Positions 8,800 to 16,587 of a DNA stretch of 64,000 nucleotides are shown here, piece by piece. Made by a program: the position numbers and the translations under genes. Every line of letters begins with the position of its first letter. Position 1 is the stretch's first letter. The notes beneath the pieces were generated by a model. It was not told the DNA's origin. It did no database searches and saw only the letters and a list, made by a program, of their open reading frames with translations. The DNA comes from AP-15 sp963733945 (GTDB lineage Bacteria; Pseudomonadota; Alphaproteobacteria; ATCC43930; CGMCC-115725). The DNA is taken from positions 62,001 through 126,000 of the forward strand of contig CAVTFD010000040.1 of NCBI GenBank assembly GCA_963733945.1. Reading direction: 5' to 3'.

Positions 8800-11718
8800 G
8801 TGAAGCGAGTTGGCCTCTACGACGCCTTCGACAAGTGGGAAATCCTCTGCCGCTATTGGGAGGATCGCGATTCCGCGGCGGGGATCGGCGCGGACAAGGT
8901 AGACAGACCGCTGGTTCCCAAATGGCAGCGCCTCGCGACGGCGTGCGGCCTCCGCGTCGGGATCGATTACCTTTCGGCGAGGCTGGACTCGCCGAGGCTG
9001 CCGCCGGGTTTTGTTGGCAACACGCAACCGCCGGAGGCGTCGGTGGCGGCCGAGATCGCCCGGCTCGCCGTGCAGTTTGATCCGGCCTGGCTGAAGTCGC
9101 GATACCGACTGCTCGTCGAAGCAATCACGACCCGCGGTTTCCAGACCTCGTTCGACAGCGGGCTGTCGCCAGATCTCGCGGAACGACTGCGGCAGGTCTT
9201 CAAACAAAGCGCGATCGAGGCCTTGCAGTGGACGGAAGACGACGGCGAATTGCCGACCGTGCCGGTGTTGCGCTATTGGGCTCCACAATTTCCGATCGAA
9301 GCGCTCCAACAAAAATCGAATGTGCTGTGCATCTTCTGCGGCCGTTTCTATGGCCGGGCGGATGTCATCCATGTGCACGATGCCGGACCCGATACGGTCA
9401 CGCTGGTCGACAACGATGCCCTGCTGATGACCGACATGAAGTCGATTTATCCGTCCCACTGGCATTACGTCACCGCCGACTATAAGCAATTCCTCGCGGA
9501 TGCAGCACAGTCCGGAATGTCGTACGACTTTATCGTCGCCGATCCGTGGTTGACCATGGCCCGAGAAGTCGCATGGGATTTTCTTTTCAAGATTATGAAT
9601 ATATGCTCCGATACTTTCATAACGAACTATTCGGATGAGATGTTCTCGGAGTTGAACCTGCGGCCTGACGACCTCGCGGGCCTGTCGCGGGCGGTGAACG
9701 AGCGGAGCGGAACCAAGGTCACGTTCACGCAAGTAATACCCAGGGCAAAGCCGGCATACTGGGCAGTGATGCGCAAAGTGGCGCGCGACGCCGGCGAACG
9801 AACGATCGATATGTCATCGCCCCTTCCCGAGCAGGATGAACCGATACTCCGCGACGGCCGATTGGCGCGCGGGGTCGTCGTCATCGGACCGTCCAAATGG
9901 TGGCGCGAGGTTTCGCCGCAAGGCTCGCTGCACGTCGAAGACGAGGCGCCGGTGCTGATCCATCCGCAACAGGCGGCGACGACCGGCCCGAGCCCGCGGC
10001 TGCGGTGCGGCTTCTTCCGGCCCGACGGTGGCGAGCCGGTGGACATCATCATCCAAATTGCGGGAGCGGAGGGCCTCACGAATTTTCGGCTCAAATTGGG
10101 CCCGCTGCGCGAGGTAGACCTGCGAGAGCTCGGTATTGCGCTGCCGGCCGGCAAGGCAGAGGTCTGGGCGGTGCACCAGCGGTCGCCCGACGCGCCGTGG
10201 GCGACATATCGTCGGGTCGATTTCCACATCCACCCCGATGCCGACAACGAGCCGGAGCTCCCGTCAATTCATCCGATAACCGTGGACCCGGCCGAGTTGG
10301 CCAAATGCCCGCCTTCCGAGCTTAGCGCCTATTTCGCCACTTTTTCGGATCTCGAGAAGCGCGGCTATATTTCGCGTCGCGGGAGGCCGGTTTTTGCCCA
10401 AGCCTGCGTCGATCTCGACAAATACAAGTTGATCGACGACTTCATCCACCACTGTAGGAAAGTTCACAAAGGTAACGCGGTGCGCGCCGCGTTGCGGGCG
10501 ACAAAGCTCGGCTATTACAGCAAGTTTTTCAACTTCCGCAGCTATGTACCCGATATCGTGGCGATTAGCCGGTCCGCGCCGGTGCGCGGGGGCCGGCCGA
10601 TGACCCATTATGAGCGCACGGTCGCGGATTACGGCGGCTATCCCCAACGGATCGACCCGGAGCATATTCCCGATCAGGCGGCGGTCTGGGTGCGATACTT
10701 CGGAGTGTTTCGTAGAACGCCCGGACACCGCCAGGGCGATGTCGTGTCCGACGAACAATTGCTGGCCTATATCTCGCTGCGGCGATGCGGCGACTACGCA
10801 CTGTATTCGGTGATTCTCGGCCACGCTGATCATCTCGCCGACGGGATCATGTACAAGATGCACCTCGACCTGGTGAGCCTCGCACTAAAGGCGCGGGATC
10901 GCCTTTTCGACGAGGCCGATGCGTCGCTAAGATCTTTGCGAGGCATCCGATATCTGATGTATTCGGCGTACTACCAGCGGCCGGGTCTGCTGCTCTGGAG
11001 AAAACGCATGCTGTTCGAGCCGCTCTATATGAAATTCGACTACCTTGCCGAATGCTCCGTCGACCAGCTCTGCGCAGCGGCTCAATACGATCCCGAGAAT
11101 ATGGAATCGCAGGCGCTGTACGCCCGCATGCTGACAGAAACAATCCAGCGCTGTCTTGACAAAGATCGCCCCGGCGATGCAGCAGTCGCCCGGGCGGGGC
11201 TCGTCGCCGTCTCGAAGAGGCTCGCAGCGCCCGCGATCCAGGCTTCCGGTGCCGATCGCGGCACGGCGTGGCGAGACGACGATCTTGGCCAGGTGGTCGT
11301 TATCGGCCCGACCCCACACTGGTCCGAGGTTTCCCCGGAGGGTCCATTGCATGTGGCAGACGACGCGCCGACGCTGATCTATCCGCCAAATGGAACGACG
11401 ACCGGGCCGAGCCCGCTATTGCGGTGCGAGTTTCCCGCAACGGACAACAGCGAGCCGGTGGACATCGTCATCGAGGTAAGCGGAGACGAGGGCGTTGCGC
11501 ACTTCCGGCTGAAACTGGGAAGGCTTCGCCATGCGGATCTCGGGAAACTCGGCATCGCCCTGCCGCCCGGCAAGGCCAAGGCTTGGGCCGTGTGCCGGCG
11601 CCCGCCGGACTCGCGATGGGCCACCGCGCGCCGCGTCGATTTCCGCGTCGATCCACACGCCGCCGAAACAACGGATACGGCCCCAGCGGCCGCGTTCGCG
11701 CGCGTGCCGACCCCATAG
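8800..11718 (+). CDS. B3-A4 fusion protein: B domain, beta domain, A domain, beta domain
   Basis: Read from GTG 8800 (AGGAG at 8788-8792), which matches the B2 start residue for residue (KRVGLYDAFDKWEILC); the longer open frame from 8635 would overlap A3 and is rejected. The protein has 972 residues: B domain about 1-345, first beta domain about 360-485, A domain about 488-755, helical linker, and second beta domain about 833-957. The junction runs from VDFHIHPDADNEPELPS straight into IHPITVDPAELAKC, the usual A start, with no spare linker. It therefore looks like loss of the B3 stop and the A4 start. A and B acting on the same substrate or in one complex would explain why a fusion is tolerated; that is inference. 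Confidence 0.7.
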   Translation: MKRVGLYDAFDKWEILCRYWEDRDSAAGIGADKVDRPLVPKWQRLATACGLRVGIDYLSARLDSPRLPPGFVGNTQPPEASVAAEIARLAVQFDPAWLKSRYRLLVEAITTRGFQTSFDSGLSPDLAERLRQVFKQSAIEALQWTEDDGELPTVPVLRYWAPQFPIEALQQKSNVLCIFCGRFYGRADVIHVHDAGPDTVTLVDNDALLMTDMKSIYPSHWHYVTADYKQFLADAAQSGMSYDFIVADPWLTMAREVAWDFLFKIMNICSDTFITNYSDEMFSELNLRPDDLAGLSRAVNERSGTKVTFTQVIPRAKPAYWAVMRKVARDAGERTIDMSSPLPEQDEPILRDGRLARGVVVIGPSKWWREVSPQGSLHVEDEAPVLIHPQQAATTGPSPRLRCGFFRPDGGEPVDIIIQIAGAEGLTNFRLKLGPLREVDLRELGIALPAGKAEVWAVHQRSPDAPWATYRRVDFHIHPDADNEPELPSIHPITVDPAELAKCPPSELSAYFATFSDLEKRGYISRRGRPVFAQACVDLDKYKLIDDFIHHCRKVHKGNAVRAALRATKLGYYSKFFNFRSYVPDIVAISRSAPVRGGRPMTHYERTVADYGGYPQRIDPEHIPDQAAVWVRYFGVFRRTPGHRQGDVVSDEQLLAYISLRRCGDYALYSVILGHADHLADGIMYKMHLDLVSLALKARDRLFDEADASLRSLRGIRYLMYSAYYQRPGLLLWRKRMLFEPLYMKFDYLAECSVDQLCAAAQYDPENMESQALYARMLTETIQRCLDKDRPGDAAVARAGLVAVSKRLAAPAIQASGADRGTAWRDDDLGQVVVIGPTPHWSEVSPEGPLHVADDAPTLIYPPNGTTTGPSPLLRCEFPATDNSEPVDIVIEVSGDEGVAHFRLKLGRLRHADLGKLGIALPPGKAKAWAVCRRPPDSRWATARRVDFRVDPHAAETTDTAPAAAFARVPTP

Positions 11719-11760
11719 TCGATCGCCGCATCGAGATTGCTGGAGGTCGGGAGTACGGAA

Positions 11761-13188
11761 TTGAGACGATTCGGGATCCACGATTCGTTCGAGAAGTGGG
11801 ACATCCTGTGCCGCTATTGGGCGGACCCCGCGGCCGTGCCGGAAATCGGTACCGACAAGTGGAACAGACCGCTGCTCGCCAAATGGCACGACGCCGCAGT
11901 GGCGCGCGGCCTTCGTTTCGGGCGCGAATATCTGGCTAGCAGGCTGGAAGCGCCGAGGCCGCGGGCGGCGGCGGATTTTGCCGGCGATCCTGCGGCCGCA
12001 ACCGCACCCGGCATCGAGGCTGAGATCGCCGAGCTGAGCGCGCGGCTTGGCCCGGCCGGGCTGCACGCGAGTTTCCATCGGCTCGGCGAGACGATCACAA
12101 CGTCCGGTTTCACGGCGCCTTTCGACGGCGATCTATCACCGCGCCTGGCGGAACGGATGCGGCAGGTCTTCAAGCAAGGTGCGCTCGACGGCTTGCGCTG
12201 GACGGGGGATGACGGAGAATTGCCCACACTACCCCTTTTGCGCTCCAACGCCCCTGAATTTCCGGTCGACGCGCTCCGGCACAAATCTAACGTCTTGAGC
12301 ATATTCTGCTGCCGGTTCTATGGCCGATCGGACGTCATCCACATCCATGACGCGCGGCCGGATGCGGTAACGCTGGTGGACAACGATGCGCCCGCGATGG
12401 CCGACATGAAGCTGATCTATCCATCCCACTGGGACTACGTCACCGGCGACTACAAGGAATTTCTCGCCGCGGCGGTCGAGGCCGGCCACTCGTACGATTT
12501 CATCATCGCGGACCAGTGGGTCAACATGGCGAGAGAGGTCGCCTGGGAGTTCCTTCCGACGATCATGAAACTATGTTCGGATACGTTCATCACCAACTAT
12601 CGCGACGAGATGTTCGCCGAGTTGAACCTTCGCCCCGACGACCTCGCGGGGCTGTCGGAAGCGATCAGCGCGAAGACCGGCACCGAGATCGCCTTCACCC
12701 AGGTGATCCCCCGGTCGAAGCCGGCGTATTGGGCGGTGATGCGCAATATGTCTCGCAAGGCCCGCGCCGACGCTGCCGATATTCCTGTTCGCGAAGCGAC
12801 CGTGATCGGACCTACCGGCCGATGGTCCGACGTTTCTCCGGAAGGCTCGTTGAACCATGAGGTCGACGCGCCGGTGCTGACCCATCCGCGGTCCGGGGCG
12901 ACGACCGGGCCAAGCCCGCGACTGCAATGCGGCTTCCTGCGGCAGGATTTCGGCGAGCCGATAGCTATCATCGTCCAGATATCGGGAGACAACGGCATCG
13001 CCAATTTCCGGTTCAACGTCGGAAGCCTGCGCCAGGTGAACCTGCGCCGGCTCGGCATCGCGCTTCCCGCCGGCGAGGCCAAAGCGTGGGCCCTCTATCG
13101 CCGGTCACCCGATGTCCCGTGGGCGACCCATCATCGCGTCGATTTCCGCGTCGATCCGGCTGTGCCAGATGACCCGAACATCGTCTGA
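11761..13188 (+). CDS. Family B protein with C-terminal beta domain (B4)
   Basis: A 475-residue protein when read from TTG 11761. That start aligns with the GTG starts of B2 and B3 and follows GGAGGTCGGGAG, the same ribosome-binding stretch as before B2; the open frame itself extends eight codons further up to 11737. It has the complete B domain (DSFEKWDILCRYWADP, VTLVDNDAPAMADM, YPSHWDYVTGDYKEF, YDFIIADQW, FITNYRDEMFAELNLRP) and the beta domain from about 345 (VIGPTGRWSDVSPEGSL to HRVDFRVDPAVPD). It is the last gene of module 3, 25 bases before the secreted LamG-type protein. Confidence 0.7.
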   Translation: MRRFGIHDSFEKWDILCRYWADPAAVPEIGTDKWNRPLLAKWHDAAVARGLRFGREYLASRLEAPRPRAAADFAGDPAAATAPGIEAEIAELSARLGPAGLHASFHRLGETITTSGFTAPFDGDLSPRLAERMRQVFKQGALDGLRWTGDDGELPTLPLLRSNAPEFPVDALRHKSNVLSIFCCRFYGRSDVIHIHDARPDAVTLVDNDAPAMADMKLIYPSHWDYVTGDYKEFLAAAVEAGHSYDFIIADQWVNMAREVAWEFLPTIMKLCSDTFITNYRDEMFAELNLRPDDLAGLSEAISAKTGTEIAFTQVIPRSKPAYWAVMRNMSRKARADAADIPVREATVIGPTGRWSDVSPEGSLNHEVDAPVLTHPRSGATTGPSPRLQCGFLRQDFGEPIAIIVQISGDNGIANFRFNVGSLRQVNLRRLGIALPAGEAKAWALYRRSPDVPWATHHRVDFRVDPAVPDDPNIV

Positions 13189-13213
13189 GCCGTGCTGCCC
13201 GCGCAGACGGCGG

Positions 13214-14860
13214 ATGGTGTGGGTCATGCTGTTGTCGCTGGCGTCGCTGCTGCTCGCAGCCGCCATCGCCAGGGCGGAACCGATGCGCGGCATGTATATC
13301 GTTTCCGGCGCCTTCATCCGCGGCTGGGAGGCCGGGCTGGGTGTCCCGTTCGTCCTGTCGACCCAAGACAAGCTCGAAGCCACGATGGCCAGGTCGCTCG
13401 CCGACATCAAGCGGCTGGGCTTTAACACGGTCATCGTCGATTCCGGCTTTTACGCCGGGGAGAACGTCAATTTCGACGATTACGCCCTGATCATTCTGCG
13501 TCAGGCGGCGCGCGACGGGCTCGGCGTGGTGCTGGGACTGCCGGTGACCTGCCCGCCCGCAGCGCCCGATTGCCTGAGCACTCCGGTAAAGGCAAACCAG
13601 GCGGATTTGAGCTCGTGCATCGACGGTGCCGGGCAGCGGGCCTTCGTCGACCGCTTCGCCGGCCAACCGGGCCTTGCCGGCTTTGACTGCGTCTTCGAGA
13701 ACATGACCCGCCCCGAGGTCACGCCGCAGGTGCGCGCCAGTATGCACGCGCTGACCCTCTACATCCAGTCAAAGGGCAAATTCTATATAGAGGTGCCATC
13801 GGCCGGAGCGCAAAATCCGGCCGTTGGCGTGTTCAGCCTGGTCACGCCGGAGATGAACCCAAAGCTGTTTCCAACACCGGCTGCGATGTTCACCGAGGTC
13901 TCGAACGATGCGGCCCGCGAAGGCGGCGCCGAAATCAGCTTGTGGCATGCCCAGACGATCCCGCAATTCGGCTATCCCTCGGGTCCCGCCGGCACCCAGA
14001 AATGGCATCAACTGCAATACGATGCGTTCGTCAGGGTGCGCCCGCGCAACGTCACCGTCTTCGACTACCAGAAGGTTATCGCCACGCAGGACGGCAGGCT
14101 CCAGTTCTACACTCCGCGGGGCTGGCTGATGAGCCTAATGGCGCGGCTCGACGACCCGTCGTTGACGTTCTACGACCCGCTGGAATCCCTGTTCTCGTCG
14201 ATGGTCATGCACGTGCAGCCGAGCGGCGTGCACTACCTCGATGACGGGCTCGATGCGCTGCTCGGCCACGGCGTCGACGGCGGCACAGCGGCAATCGCGA
14301 AGGACGGCGCGCTGCGGGTGCCGCTGGCGATCGCCAGCCAAGGCGGAAAGCCGCTCGTCTCGCCACAGGCCGGCACGTTTTCAGCCTGGGTCAAGGCGGC
14401 TTGGCCAATTGGGTCGGCCGAGGAACACGGCCTTCTGCAAGTCCCTTGCCTTGCGCCCGGACGCAATTGCGTGCAACTGCGCATCGCCGCCGGCAAGCTG
14501 GAACTCGCATTGCGGGACGGCGAGGGTACGCAGAAATCAGTCGCCGCCGCGTTGGCCGGCGGTTGGCGCATGTCGGCGTGGAACCAGGTCGCGGCGACGT
14601 GGGACCTCGCAGCTGGCCAGCTCGCGCTCTACCTGAACGGGCGAAAGATCGGCGCGGCGCAAGCCGCATGGGCCGCTACGGCGGCGCCCGCCGCGCCGGC
14701 GACCGGGGAGGTCACTATCGGCAATCTCGGCGCGGCTGCCGGCGCCGGCGACAACGGGCTCGACGGCGAACTCGACGAGGTCCGCCTCTATTCCCGCGCT
14801 TTGCCGTCGGACCAGATCGCCCGTCTCTACGGCGCCCTTGCTGGTGCGCGCCTGCAGTAG
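13214..14860 (+). CDS. Secreted barrel protein with C-terminal LamG-type domain
   Basis: The ATG at 13214 gives MVWVMLLSLASLLLAAAIARA, a good signal peptide with cleavage expected after ARA; the longer frame from 13112 would overlap B4 by 77 bases. The mature part begins EPMRGMYIVSGAFIRGW and contains DIKRLGFNTVIVDSGFY and DGLGVVLGLPV, typical of TIM-barrel glycoside hydrolase-like proteins. From about residue 410 a concanavalin/LamG-like sandwich follows (FSAWVKAAWPIG, WNQVAATWDLAAGQLALYLN, LDGELDEVRLYSRAL). It is likely periplasmic or extracellular and acts on or binds polysaccharide; substrate unknown. Its stop codon coincides with the first bases of the adjacent IS remnant. Confidence 0.65.
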   Translation: MVWVMLLSLASLLLAAAIARAEPMRGMYIVSGAFIRGWEAGLGVPFVLSTQDKLEATMARSLADIKRLGFNTVIVDSGFYAGENVNFDDYALIILRQAARDGLGVVLGLPVTCPPAAPDCLSTPVKANQADLSSCIDGAGQRAFVDRFAGQPGLAGFDCVFENMTRPEVTPQVRASMHALTLYIQSKGKFYIEVPSAGAQNPAVGVFSLVTPEMNPKLFPTPAAMFTEVSNDAAREGGAEISLWHAQTIPQFGYPSGPAGTQKWHQLQYDAFVRVRPRNVTVFDYQKVIATQDGRLQFYTPRGWLMSLMARLDDPSLTFYDPLESLFSSMVMHVQPSGVHYLDDGLDALLGHGVDGGTAAIAKDGALRVPLAIASQGGKPLVSPQAGTFSAWVKAAWPIGSAEEHGLLQVPCLAPGRNCVQLRIAAGKLELALRDGEGTQKSVAAALAGGWRMSAWNQVAATWDLAAGQLALYLNGRKIGAAQAAWAATAAPAAPATGEVTIGNLGAAAGAGDNGLDGELDEVRLYSRALPSDQIARLYGALAGARLQ

Positions 14861-15488
14861 AGCGTGTGAAGAATTTCCAAAAGTTTAGGCGGATACGATT
14901 TCCTTGGGGAGTGGCTTTGGGGGATGGTGATGCACGGGTAGTGGAGGGGAACCGGAGCTGCGGCGGTCTTACGAGGCGATTGGGTCGCGCGATGGTGAGG
15001 CCGGGCGTCCGGCCGCTGATCCGAAGGTGCTGCTGGCCCTGTGGCTTTACGCGACCCTGGAGGCGGCGGGTTCGGCACGCGGGCGGGACCGCTTGGTGAC
15101 CGGGGACGTGGCCTATCGGTGGCTGGCGTGGGGAGTGCCCGTCAACTATCACGGGCTTTCGGACTTTCGAGTTGGCTGGTCCGAGAAGCTGGACCGGCTG
15201 TTGACCGAGAGCGTCACCGCGCTGGTCTCGGAAGGCCTGGCCAAGCTCGACGAGATCGCGGTGGACGGGACAAAGCTGCGCTCGCCGGCGTCGTCGCGGT
15301 CGTTCACCCGGCGGGCGGCTGGAGCGGATCGAGTGGCGGAGCGGGTGGAGCGGCTGCGGCCGTGATCTGTGGCACCTAGCGGCCAAAGCTTCGCCACCAA
15401 GCGCCGCCACCGTCCCACCCGATGCCGCTCATCCCCTCACGCCCTGGTCCGCAACTTCCCCCGAAACCCCGAATTCTTCACAGGCTCT
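14859..15488 (+). mobile_element. Degraded insertion sequence with terminal inverted repeats
   Basis: An imperfect 18-bp inverted repeat bounds the element: AGAGCGTGTGAAGAATTT at 14859-14876 and the complement of AGAGCCTGTGAAGAATTC at 15471-15488, with two mismatches. Inside lies the N-terminal part of a transposase. At 630 bp it is far shorter than an intact element carrying this kind of transposase, so it is internally deleted. I could not settle a target-site duplication. The left end sits on the stop codon of the upstream gene. Confidence 0.75.
14917..15365 (+). pseudogene. Transposase fragment (DUF772/InsH-N type)
   Basis: From about 14950 the frame reads SYEAIGSRDGEAGRPAADPK, then LLALWLYATLEAAGSARGRD, AYRWLAWGVPVNYHGLSDFR, DRLLTE and DEIAVDGTKLRSPA. 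This is the conserved N-terminal half of IS5/IS1182-type transposases. The probable beginning (TTG 14917, GDGDARVVEGN) is in another frame, so there is a frameshift near 14950. The catalytic DDE half is missing; the frame stops at 15365 after VERLRP. It cannot encode an active transposase. Confidence 0.8.
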
Positions 15489-15503
15489 GTAGCCGGAGCA
15501 GCG

Positions 15504-16529
15504 TCAGCCCGGCGGCGCCACCGCGTCGAGAAACGAGGCGAAGTGATCGCCGGACCAGCTGGCCGGATGAAACAGCACGACAAAACCTCCGCCGCCCGAC
15601 ATCCGCTCCCGGTAGCGTGCCGCCATGTCGCCGATCGGGTTCTCAAACATGATCGCCGGCCCCGGCAGCGGATCCTCGTCGAACCGGGTCAGTTCGCGGG
15701 TAAACCCGTACCTGAGAATGCGCTCCGGACGGAGAAAATCGACCGGGTGCAGGTAGGGAGCGAGCGGCGCCAGACGCAGGTTGTGCCCTACCGCCTCCAG
15801 ATAGCACGCGGCCAGCGCCGTGCCGTGCCCCGAGAGCGTTTTCGCCGCCCCGAAATAACGCCGAAACGAGGCGGTAATTTCGGCTAGCCGAGCCTCGGCT
15901 CGCGCCCGCGCCTCGACCAGCGCCGGCGCGTCCTCGCCACCCCGCTCAAACGCCGCCAGCCACTCCGCGATCATGCCCTTGCCGGCGCCGCTGAGGACGA
16001 ATTCTTCCAGGCTGCTGCTGCTGCCGGCGAACCGCTCGGCGATGATCCAGCCGCTTTCTGGCGAGCAATGCAGGCCGAACTCGACGTAACGGCTGTCAAA
16101 GGCCTGCAATTTGAGAAAAATATCCGACAGCTCGGCCTCGGCGAGGGAGTGTTCCCAGCAGATCTGAAACGATCCGGGGACCTGCAATTCCTCATGGAGG
16201 CCGGCAAGGACGAAGGCGCCGAACAAATCCCTGACGTGAACGTCGTAGCGCAGATAGACGCGCCGGGAATCGAAGCGCAGCGGGAGCTGCTCGCAGGATG
16301 CCAGCGCGTAGCCCTGGCGGTCGAGCCAGGCGACATAACGCCGGAAGCGCTCCGCCAGAAGCGGTCCGACTCGGGCCGCGGCTGCCTCTACGAGGTCGCG
16401 CTTGGCGACCAGAGGCCCCAGTGCGTCGCGGGCCAATTCGATGCCGGCGACGGCGCCCAAGGATGTCTCGGGCGCGGTCGGCCGGCGCCACGGCGTCCGC
16501 CACATTCTGTTCAGCCGAAATGCGATCAC
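15504..16529 (-). CDS. NodB/polysaccharide deacetylase-like protein
   Basis: A 341-residue protein with a GTG start at 16529, 58 bases after sqdB in the same direction, so probably co-transcribed. YLRYDVHVRD resembles the first acid motif of the deacetylase barrel, FGLHCSPES a second metal-site region, and SGHGTALAACYLEAVGHN and FVVLFHPASWS late barrel motifs. No signal peptide is visible. Proteins of this type are common in surface-glycan loci, either as deacetylases or as uncharacterised members that lost activity. Substrate unknown; family assignment moderate. Confidence 0.55.
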   Translation of the reverse strand: MIAFRLNRMWRTPWRRPTAPETSLGAVAGIELARDALGPLVAKRDLVEAAAARVGPLLAERFRRYVAWLDRQGYALASCEQLPLRFDSRRVYLRYDVHVRDLFGAFVLAGLHEELQVPGSFQICWEHSLAEAELSDIFLKLQAFDSRYVEFGLHCSPESGWIIAERFAGSSSSLEEFVLSGAGKGMIAEWLAAFERGGEDAPALVEARARAEARLAEITASFRRYFGAAKTLSGHGTALAACYLEAVGHNLRLAPLAPYLHPVDFLRPERILRYGFTRELTRFDEDPLPGPAIMFENPIGDMAARYRERMSGGGGFVVLFHPASWSGDHFASFLDAVAPPG

Positions 16530-16560
16530 CGTAAATTGATCACCTGCTCATCGACCCCTG

Positions 16561-16584
16561 CGCGGTCGGATCGATCCGGCCGCG
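16561..16584 (-). terminator. GC-rich hairpin just after sqdB
   Basis: CGCGG at 16561-16565 pairs with CCGCG at 16580-16584, and CGGATC/GATCCG between them extends the stem almost without a loop. It lies 4 bases downstream of the sqdB stop on the minus strand. No U-run follows, so it may slow or protect the transcript rather than terminate it. Confidence 0.35.
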
Positions 16585-16587
16585 CGG

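Larger units (their letters stand above)
4182..13188 (+). repeat. Three tandem copies of an A-B gene module (about 3 kb each)
   Basis: Module 1 is A2-B2 (4182-7181), module 2 is A3-B3 (7253 to about 10260) and module 3 is A4-B4 (about 10264-13188). Equivalent A starts lie at 4182, 7253 and about 10264, a period close to 3.0 kb. The order A domain, beta domain, B domain, beta domain is the same in each. The bases just after the A2 and A3 stops are alike (TGAGCGGCGCG), as are the ribosome-binding stretches before B2, B3 and B4. This points to duplication of a two-gene unit followed by divergence. Confidence 0.8.

Noticed and set aside
8506..9732. 408-residue minus-strand frame under A3 and B3
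   Set aside because: Antisense shadow with no recognisable domain; the plus-strand reading is supported by paralogy.
4182..13188. The repeated modules as a CRISPR array, integron or toxin-antitoxin array
   Set aside because: Repeats are whole genes of about 3 kb with diverged protein sequences; there are no short direct repeats, attC-like sites or toxin motifs.
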